Positions 26,159-34,445 of a stretch of 34,445 nucleotides of DNA are shown piece after piece. Each line of letters starts with the position of its first letter. Position 1 is the stretch's first letter. This DNA is from Modestobacter sp. Its GTDB lineage: Bacteria > Actinomycetota > Actinomycetes > Mycobacteriales > Geodermatophilaceae. The notes under the pieces are model-generated. The model did not search any database. It was not told the origin of the DNA and saw only the letters and a program-made list of their open reading frames with translations. The DNA is taken from positions 1-34,445 of the forward strand of contig JAICZD010000004.1 of NCBI GenBank assembly GCA_025933855.1, given 5' to 3'. The position numbers and the translations under genes were made by a program.

Positions 26159-27931
26159 TCACGAGGCGACCTCGCCGTCGTCGAACGCCCAGCCCGGCGG
26201 TCGGGTTGCCCGGCTGCCCAGCACGTCGGCGACCAGCTGGTCGACCGACGCGTGCAGCGCGGGGGCAGGCCCGCGCGGCCGCGCCGCCGGCGGTCCGGTG
26301 GAGCCGGCCCGGACCCGGTTGCGCCCGCTGCGCTTGGCCGCGAACAGGTGCAGGTCGGCGGCGTCGAACAGCGTCCGCCACGACCCGGCCGTGCCGGGGG
26401 AGCCGGGGACGGCGGTCGCGACGCCGATGCTGACCGTCAACGGCCGGGACAGCTCCGCCGCGGCCCAGTCGTGGTCGGCGACGGCGGTCCGCAGCCGCTC
26501 CATGGCCACCACGGCCTGCGGCTCGGCGGTGGACGGCAGCAGCACCAGGAACTCGTCGCCGGCCCAGCGGTAGACCTCGTCGCCGTGCCGGCTGTGCCGC
26601 CGCAGCAGTTCCGCCACCCGGCGCAGGGCCACGTCGCCGTGCAGGTGGGAATGGGCGTCGTTGACCGCCTTGAAGCCGTCGACGTCGACCACGGCCAGCG
26701 ACACCGGCCCGCGGTGGAAGTCCAGCTCGGCCAGCCGTCGCTCGGCGCTGCGCCGGTTGCCCAGCCCGGTGAGCGGGTCCTCCAGGGCGTGCCGGCGCAG
26801 CACCGCCGTCTGCCGCTGCGCGTCGTGCAACCGGCTGCGCCGCACGAACATCTCCGCCCACACCTCCTGGCCGCGCAGGTGCACCCGGGTGGTCTCGGCG
26901 CGGTAGGCATCCAGCCAGTGCAGCGCCTCGACGGTGCGGCCCGCCGCCGCCGTGGTCTGCCCGAGCTCGAGCAGGCACTGCCGGTAGCGACGGTGGTCCT
27001 CGACGGCGGCGAAGGCGCCGGCGGCGGCGACCAGCAACTCGGTGGCCTCTTCCTCGGCCGGCTGCCGGGCGGCGCCGGGGGCTTGCAGCCGGACCAGCAG
27101 CCGGGCGAGCACCAGGTCCGCGTAGCCCAGCAGCCACAGGCCGCCGTCGGCCGCCACCCGGCCGCGGACCCGGCGCAGCGGGGCCAGCGCGTCCTGCGGC
27201 CGGCCGGTGAGGCTCATCGCCCAGGCGGTGACGACGGCCAGCAGGTCCTCGTCCGGCTCCGGCGGCGTCCAGGACAGCTCCCGCGCAGCACTCGCGCAGG
27301 TCAACGCCGTCTGCGCGAGATCGCGCGACCGCCGCTCGTCCCCCCGGCGGTGCACCGTCTGGGCCAGCTCCGCGTGCTGCTGGGCGCACAGCCGCAGCAG
27401 CTGCCAGCGGTCGTCCAGGCCCGGCAGCGCCTGCGCCACCCGTGATCCGCGCAGCGCCTGGTCGGCGGCGAGCTCCTCCAGGTCCAGCAGGGTGAGGGCG
27501 AGCGACAGCCAGGAGTGCGCCTGGTGCAGCGCACGGGTGGGTTCCGCGCCGCCGAGCTGGTCGGCCAGCAGGCTGGCGTCCACGGCCAGGCGCAGAGCGG
27601 CGTCCAGCCGGTCCGCCCCCACCTCGACGTGGGCCAGGTAGGCCAGGGTCAACGCCCGCTCGGCCGTGGGCGGGCAGTGGTCCAGAGCGGCGCGCGCGGC
27701 GGTCACGGCGACCGCCGCGGCGTCCGGGTCGCCGTCCAGGAGCCGCGCCCGAGCGGTGAAGGCGCTGCCCCAGGCGTCCCAGTGCGGCCGACCGGTGCCG
27801 GAGAAGGAGCCCGCCACCCGGTCGAACTCGTCGGCGAAGCCACGGGCGTCCGGCACGCCGCTGGCGGCCAGCAGCTGCCAGCGGGCCGACTCGAGCGCCT
27901 GCTCGTCGACGGCGTCGGACCGCGGGGTCAC
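26159..27931 (-). CDS. GGDEF (AGDEF) diguanylate cyclase-like protein with TPR-like N-terminus
   Basis: DPLTGLGNRRSAERRLAELDF...AVVDVDGFKAVNDAHSHLHGDVALRRVAELLRRHSRHGDEVYRWAGDEFLVLLPS; GTG preceded by GGAGGAG. Confidence 0.9.
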   Translation of the reverse strand: MTPRSDAVDEQALESARWQLLAASGVPDARGFADEFDRVAGSFSGTGRPHWDAWGSAFTARARLLDGDPDAAAVAVTAARAALDHCPPTAERALTLAYLAHVEVGADRLDAALRLAVDASLLADQLGGAEPTRALHQAHSWLSLALTLLDLEELAADQALRGSRVAQALPGLDDRWQLLRLCAQQHAELAQTVHRRGDERRSRDLAQTALTCASAARELSWTPPEPDEDLLAVVTAWAMSLTGRPQDALAPLRRVRGRVAADGGLWLLGYADLVLARLLVRLQAPGAARQPAEEEATELLVAAAGAFAAVEDHRRYRQCLLELGQTTAAAGRTVEALHWLDAYRAETTRVHLRGQEVWAEMFVRRSRLHDAQRQTAVLRRHALEDPLTGLGNRRSAERRLAELDFHRGPVSLAVVDVDGFKAVNDAHSHLHGDVALRRVAELLRRHSRHGDEVYRWAGDEFLVLLPSTAEPQAVVAMERLRTAVADHDWAAAELSRPLTVSIGVATAVPGSPGTAGSWRTLFDAADLHLFAAKRSGRNRVRAGSTGPPAARPRGPAPALHASVDQLVADVLGSRATRPPGWAFDDGEVAS

Positions 27932-28044
27932 GTGCTCCTCCAGTCAGCTGTCGGACTCCGCAACGGGTGCGGCGCCGGCCGGTGACGTGGCAGCTCCCCC
28001 CGCGCCGGGGTCATCGCCCGGAGCGGCCGCACTACCCTCGCCGG

Positions 28045-28995
28045 ATGCCGAGTGACGCTTCGAGCACAGCACCGACGAGGTTCGCCTTCCTCGGCCCCGA
28101 GGGTACCTTCGCCGAGGCCGCGCTCGGCATGCTCGGGGCTTCCGCGCAGGGGTCCGGCCGGCCCGAGTCCAGCGTGGCCGCGGCGCTGGCCGGGGTGCGG
28201 GCGGGGGAGTACGACGCGGCATTGGTGCCGATGGAGAACTCGGTCGAGGGGTCGGTGCCGGCCACCATGGACGGCCTGGTCAGCGGTGATCCGCTGGTCA
28301 TCACCCGCGAGGTGTTCCTGGACGTGGCGTTCGTGCTCGCCGTCCGGCCGGGGACGACGGCGGCCGGCATCCGCACCGTCGCCAGCCACCCGCACGCCCT
28401 CGCCCAGTGCCGCGGACGGATCGCCGCCCTGCTGCCGGACGCCGACGTGGTCGTCGCCGCCTCGACCGCGGACGCGGCCCGCCGGGTCGCCGCCGGGGAG
28501 TGGGACGCCGCCGTGTGCGCGCCGATCGCGGCCTCCCGCTACCGGCTCGACGCCCTGGACACCGATCTGGCCGACCACCCCGGCGCGGTGACCCGGTTCG
28601 TGCTCGCCGCCCGGCCCGGGCCGCTGCCCTCGCCCACCGGCGCGGACAAGACGACGGTCACCGTGGTGGTCCCCGACCGCACCGGAGCGCTGCTGGACCT
28701 GCTGGCCGAGTTCGCCGTCCGGGGCATCAGCCTGACCCGGATCGAGTCGCGCCCGACCCGGGAGCGGCTGGGCGTCTACTCCTTCTCCATCGACTGCGAG
28801 GGCCATGTGGCCGACCGCCGGGTGGGCGACGCGCTCGCTGCTCTGCACCGGCTGTGCGCCGAGGTCCGCTTCCTCGGCTCCTATCCGCGGGCCGACGCCC
28901 AACCGGCCAAGCCGGTGCCGGAGCGGGCGGGGGACGCGGCCTTCACCGAGGCGGAGGCCTGGCTGGCGCGGATCCGGGAGGGCTCGGCGGCATGA
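28045..28995 (+). CDS. pheA: Prephenate dehydratase with C-terminal ACT domain
   Basis: FAFLGPEGTFAEAAL, ALVPMENSVEGSVPATMDGL, SHPHALAQCR, DRTGALLDLLAEFAVRGISLTRIESRPTRERLGVYSFSIDCEGH. Confidence 0.95.
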   Translation: MPSDASSTAPTRFAFLGPEGTFAEAALGMLGASAQGSGRPESSVAAALAGVRAGEYDAALVPMENSVEGSVPATMDGLVSGDPLVITREVFLDVAFVLAVRPGTTAAGIRTVASHPHALAQCRGRIAALLPDADVVVAASTADAARRVAAGEWDAAVCAPIAASRYRLDALDTDLADHPGAVTRFVLAARPGPLPSPTGADKTTVTVVVPDRTGALLDLLAEFAVRGISLTRIESRPTRERLGVYSFSIDCEGHVADRRVGDALAALHRLCAEVRFLGSYPRADAQPAKPVPERAGDAAFTEAEAWLARIREGSAA

Positions 28996-29235
28996 CGGTA
29001 CGACGCACCGCCACCCTCGACCGCCCGCCATCGTCACCCAGTGTCGCCTAAAGCAGACACAAAGCAACTCCTCGCGCCGGACCGGTTCGTCACGTCGTGG
29101 AATCGGCACGGATCGGCGTGTCGCTGCGCCGTGCCAGCCGCGTGATCTGCTAACGGCGGCCCCTGCCGTTGTGCGATTCGCTGTCGCCCGCCGGCGCTCC
29201 GCGGTCGCCATGACTGCCGACCGGACGCAAGGGCC

Positions 29236-29571
29236 TCAGAGGTAGAGGCCGGTGGACTCCTCGATCCGCTCGGCCGCCACGGCGTGCACGTCGCGCTCGC
29301 GCAGGATGATCAGGTCCTCGCCGTGGACCTCGACCTCGTGCTGGTCCTCCGGGGAGAACAGCACCCGGTCGCCGACCTTGATCTGCCGCACGTTGGGGCC
29401 CACGGCGCGGGCCTCGCCCCACACCAGCCGCTTGGCGACCGAGGCGGTGGCGGGGATGAGGATGCCGCCGCTGGAACGCCGGTCGCCGTCCTCCTTGCGC
29501 AGCGACACCAGCAGCCGGTCGTGCAGCATCTTGATCGGCAGCCCGCCGGCGGTGTCGTCGTCCCTAGGCAC
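29236..29571 (-). CDS. GroES-like (Cpn10 family) co-chaperonin paralogue
   Basis: IKMLHDRLLVSLRKEDGDRRSSGGILIPATASVAKRLVWGEARAVGPNVRQIKVGDRVLFSPEDQHEVEVHGEDLIILRERDVHAV is Cpn10-like but divergent from canonical GroES. Confidence 0.83.
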   Translation of the reverse strand: MPRDDDTAGGLPIKMLHDRLLVSLRKEDGDRRSSGGILIPATASVAKRLVWGEARAVGPNVRQIKVGDRVLFSPEDQHEVEVHGEDLIILRERDVHAVAAERIEESTGLYL

Positions 29572-29647
29572 GTCGGTTCACGCTACCCGCCTCGTCTCCC
29601 GGAACTTGAGCCCGAAAAAGTCCCGGGAACGTGCCGGAGCGGCCCGA

Positions 29648-31535
<1,888 letters not shown>

Positions 31536-31546
31536 AAGGAGCCGTC

Positions 31547-31921
31547 ATGCCCGTCCTCCCCGCACCCGGAGCGCCCACGCACGAGCTGGGCGGCGCCCGG
31601 TTCACCTCGCTCGCCACGCCCAGCCGGGGGTCCACGGACACCAGCGTCTGGTCGGTGGAGCTCGCGGCCGGAACGCCGGGGGCGTCGCACCGGCTGACCC
31701 GGGAAGAGGTCTTCGTCGTGCTCGACGGATGCGCCGAGGTCCTGCTCGACGGGGAGCGGTCCACCGCCGGCCCCGGCGACGCGATCGTGGTGCCCCCGGG
31801 CGTTCCGTTCGCCCTCGCCGCGGTCGGCGAGGCGCCGCTGCGTGCGGTGTGCTGCCTGCCCGTCGGCGGCCAGGCGCAGCTGCCGGACGGCGCGCCGTTC
31901 ACCCCGCCGTGGGCCCGGTGA
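31547..31921 (+). CDS. Cupin-domain protein
   Basis: GASHRLTREEVFVVLDGCAEVLLDGERSTAGPGDAIVVPPGVPFALAAVGEAPLRAVCC cupin motifs. Confidence 0.9.
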   Translation: MPVLPAPGAPTHELGGARFTSLATPSRGSTDTSVWSVELAAGTPGASHRLTREEVFVVLDGCAEVLLDGERSTAGPGDAIVVPPGVPFALAAVGEAPLRAVCCLPVGGQAQLPDGAPFTPPWAR

Positions 31922-32379
31922 GCGAGCCGTCGGTTCCGCTGGCCAGGCTCTTCGCCATCGGCTACCGGTCGCTGGTCGACGGCCTGCACGAGGAACTGCC
32001 CCGGCGCGGGTGGCCCGACGTCCGCCCCGCGTTCGGGTTCGTCCTGCTCGCCCTGCGGGACTCCCCGGCGTCCCTGCGCGACCTCCCGGGGATGCTCGGG
32101 ACCAGCAAGCAGGCGGTGTCCAAGCTGGTGGAGGCGATGGTGGCCGCCGGCTACGTCGAGCGCGACGCCGATCCCGACGACGCCCGGGCCAAGCGGGTGC
32201 AGCTGTCCGACCGCGGCCGGCAGCTGCTGGCCGCGGTCGAGGAGGTCTACGCGGAGCTGGAGCGGAACTGGGCGGCGGCGCTCGGCGAGGAACGGCTGCA
32301 GGCACTCCGCGCGGACCTCGTCTCCGTGCTGAGCGCGACCTCCGGCGGCCGGCTGCCCGCGGTGCGCGCCGTCGGCTGA
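31918..32379 (+). CDS. MarR-family transcriptional regulator
   Basis: SLRDLPGMLGTSKQAVSKLVEAMVAAGYVERDADPDDARAKRVQLSDRGRQLLAAVEEVYAELE; GTGA overlap with cupin gene. Confidence 0.92.
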   Translation: MSEPSVPLARLFAIGYRSLVDGLHEELPRRGWPDVRPAFGFVLLALRDSPASLRDLPGMLGTSKQAVSKLVEAMVAAGYVERDADPDDARAKRVQLSDRGRQLLAAVEEVYAELERNWAAALGEERLQALRADLVSVLSATSGGRLPAVRAVG

Positions 32380-32427
32380 TCGCCGGTGCCGACCGGGTGC
32401 GCTCCCGCAGCCACCTACGATCGGGGG

Positions 32428-33732
32428 GTGATCGACCTGCGACTCCTCCGCGAGCACCCCGAGACCGTCCGCGCCAGCCAGCGTGCCCGGGGTGCCGACG
32501 AGTCCCTGGTCGACGCGCTGCTGGCCGCCGACGCCGACCGGCGCGCGGCGGTCAAGGCCGCCGACGACCTGCGGGGCGAGCAGAAGGCCGCCTCCCAGGC
32601 CGTCCGCGGCGCCTCGAAGGAGGAGCGACCCGGCGTCCTGGAACGGGCCAGGGCACTGGCCGCCGAGGTGAAAGAGGCCGAGGAGGCCGAGCGGGCCGCC
32701 GACGCCGCCCTGCGGGCGCTGCACCTGCGCATCCCCAACGTCGTGCACCCGGACGTGCCGCCCGGCGGTGAGGACGACGCGGTGCCGCTGCGCACCGTCG
32801 GCGAGGTGCCGGTCTACGACTTCCCGGTCCGCGACCACCTGGAGATCGGCGAGGCGCTCGGCGCCATCGACATGGAGCGCGGGGCCAAGGTCTCCGGCGC
32901 CCGCTTCTACTTCCTCACCGGCCCCGGAGCGCTGCTGGAGTTCGCGCTGGCGCAGCTGGCGGTCACCCGCGCCGTCGCCGCCGGCTTCACCCCGGTGGTG
33001 GCCCCGGCGCTGGTGCGGCCGGAGGCGATGGAGGGCACCGGTTTCCTCGGCGAGCACGACGAGGAGGTCTACCGGATCGAGCGCGACGACCTGTACCTGG
33101 TGGGCACGTCGGAGGTCGCGCTGGCCGGCATGCACGCCGACGAGGTGCTCGACCTGTCCGCCGGGCCGCGGCGCTACGCCGGCTGGTCCTCCTGCTTCCG
33201 CCGCGAGGCCGGCTCCTACGGCAAGGACACCCGCGGCATCATCCGGGTGCACTGGTTCGACAAGGTCGAGATGTTCAGCTTCTGCGCGCCCGAGGAGGCC
33301 GCCGCCGAGCACCGCCGGCTGCTGCAGTGGGAGGAGGAGTTCCTGCAGGCGCTCGAGCTGCCCTACCGGGTGGTCGACATCGCCGCCGGCGACCTGGGCA
33401 CCAGTGCCGCGCGCAAGTTCGACATCGAGGCGTGGTTCCCCAGCCAGGGCACCTACCGGGAGCTCACCAGCACCTCCGACTGCACCACCTTCCAGGCCCG
33501 CCGGCTGGCGATCCGCCACCGGGACGCCGACGGCCGGCCGCAGGTGGCGGCGACCCTCAACGGCACGCTGTGCGCCATCGCCCGCACCATCGCCTGCCTG
33601 CTGGAGGTGCACCAGCGGGCCGACGGCGCGGTGCACGTGCCGGCGGCGCTGCGGCCGTGGCTGGGCGGTCACGAGCTGCTGACCCCCGGGATGGCGCTGG
33701 CGCCGGTCGCCGGCGCGGCGCTGCCCGCATGA
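32428..33732 (+). CDS. serS: Seryl-tRNA synthetase
   Basis: [23 protein letters not shown]-terminus; class II motifs [34 protein letters not shown] and [17 protein letters not shown]. Confidence 0.97.
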   Translation: MIDLRLLREHPETVRASQRARGADESLVDALLAADADRRAAVKAADDLRGEQKAASQAVRGASKEERPGVLERARALAAEVKEAEEAERAADAALRALHLRIPNVVHPDVPPGGEDDAVPLRTVGEVPVYDFPVRDHLEIGEALGAIDMERGAKVSGARFYFLTGPGALLEFALAQLAVTRAVAAGFTPVVAPALVRPEAMEGTGFLGEHDEEVYRIERDDLYLVGTSEVALAGMHADEVLDLSAGPRRYAGWSSCFRREAGSYGKDTRGIIRVHWFDKVEMFSFCAPEEAAAEHRRLLQWEEEFLQALELPYRVVDIAAGDLGTSAARKFDIEAWFPSQGTYRELTSTSDCTTFQARRLAIRHRDADGRPQVAATLNGTLCAIARTIACLLEVHQRADGAVHVPAALRPWLGGHELLTPGMALAPVAGAALPA

Positions 33733-34445
33733 CCGCACACCTCCCCGCCCGCGCGGCGAACGCGCTGACGGCGCCGGCGGTGGTGTCCGGCTCCGAGGAC
33801 GTCGTCGACCTCGCGGACCTCCCCGCCCGGCTGGGCGGCTGGCGTCCCCGGCTGGTGGCCAGCGACCTGGACGGGACGCTGCTCACCTCCGCCGGCGAGG
33901 TCAGCCCGCGCACCCGCGCGGCGCTGGACGCCTGCTGGGCCGCCGGCATCCCGGTCGTCGGGGTGACCGGTCGTGGCCCGCGGCTGCTGGAGAGCGTGCG
34001 CGGCGCACTGGCCGGGCAAGGGATCGCGGTGCTGGCCCAGGGCGGCTACGTCGTCCGCTTCGGCGGGCCCGGCGGCCGCGACGAGGTGCTGCGCACCGTC
34101 GGGATGTCCCGGGCGGACGCCACCGCGGTCATCGGCGCCATCGAGGACGTCGCCGGCGAGCTGATCGTCGCGGTCGAGGACGCCGCGGAGCAGGCCGAGG
34201 CGCTCAAGCCGCTGCGGGTGCAGCACGGCTTCGACTGGCCGTATCCCGAGCCCGCCCACCTGCTGCCCCGGCACGAGGTGCTGCCGGTCGGGTCGGTGCT
34301 GAAGGTGTTCCTGCGGGCCTCCTCCCTGGGCCAGGACGAGCTGCTCGCCCGGGCCCGGCAGGTGGCGGACCCGTCGGTCGCCGAGGTCACCCACGCCGGG
34401 CTGGGCTTCATCGAGGTGCTGCCGCCGGGGGTCACCAAGGCCACC
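33729..34445 (+). CDS. HAD-superfamily (Cof-like) hydrolase, partial at window end
   Basis: ATGA overlap with ser[46 protein letters not shown]; open to the window edge. Confidence 0.9.
   Translation, partial: MTAHLPARAANALTAPAVVSGSEDVVDLADLPARLGGWRPRLVASDLDGTLLTSAGEVSPRTRAALDACWAAGIPVVGVTGRGPRLLESVRGALAGQGIAVLAQGGYVVRFGGPGGRDEVLRTVGMSRADATAVIGAIEDVAGELIVAVEDAAEQAEALKPLRVQHGFDWPYPEPAHLLPRHEVLPVGSVLKVFLRASSLGQDELLARARQVADPSVAEVTHAGLGFIEVLPPGVTKAT

Noticed and set aside
21322-26433. 1703-aa plus-strand ORF spanning larC and the GGDEF-LarB gene
   Set aside because: Antisense to well-recognised minus-strand genes; low-complexity Arg/Gly/Ala/Ser-rich translation with no domain motifs, a typical high-GC shadow ORF.
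28992-29051. 19-codon ORF overlapping the pheA stop (MTVRRTATLDRPPSSPSVA)
   Set aside because: Too short, no motif, no supporting context; probably chance.
29580-29640. tcccggaac ... tcccgggaac considered as a terminator hairpin
   Set aside because: On inspection it is a direct repeat, not an inverted repeat; does not fold as a stem.

Overview
High-GC actinobacterial chromosomal window. The gene style resembles Geodermatophilaceae, but that is an inference from composition and synteny. Coding is dense on both strands, and I saw no tRNA/rRNA, CRISPR array, IS element or prophage. Left part: a complete L-arabinose utilisation locus (ChvE/GguA/GguB-type sugar ABC transporter, LacI-type regulator, araB-araD-araA) with two matching LacI-type operators. 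Middle: cytochrome P450, SEC-C/DUF5926 protein, CtaG-like protein, arginine deiminase, STAS protein, FAD-linked oxidase, SAM methyltransferase, TipA-like MerR regulator and a divergent HLD-II haloalkane dehalogenase. The most unusual part is 19.7-27.9 kb. It holds a degenerate GGDEF protein (GSQTF active site, intact RxxD I-site), a GDT1/TMEM165 cation transporter behind a convincing yybP-ykoY (Mn2+) riboswitch, and larC, whose stop codon lies inside the riboswitch signature GGGGAGUAGC. It also holds a methyltransferase and two tandem AGDEF-type diguanylate cyclase-like genes. One of those two is fused in a single ORF to a C-terminal LarB/PurE-like domain in which the conserved NSC(A) cysteine is replaced by alanine. 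Right part: pheA, GroES-like protein, HExxH metallopeptidase, GuaB1, cupin+MarR with paired operators, serS and a HAD hydrolase. All calls come from reading the sequence and supplied translations; no database search was run.
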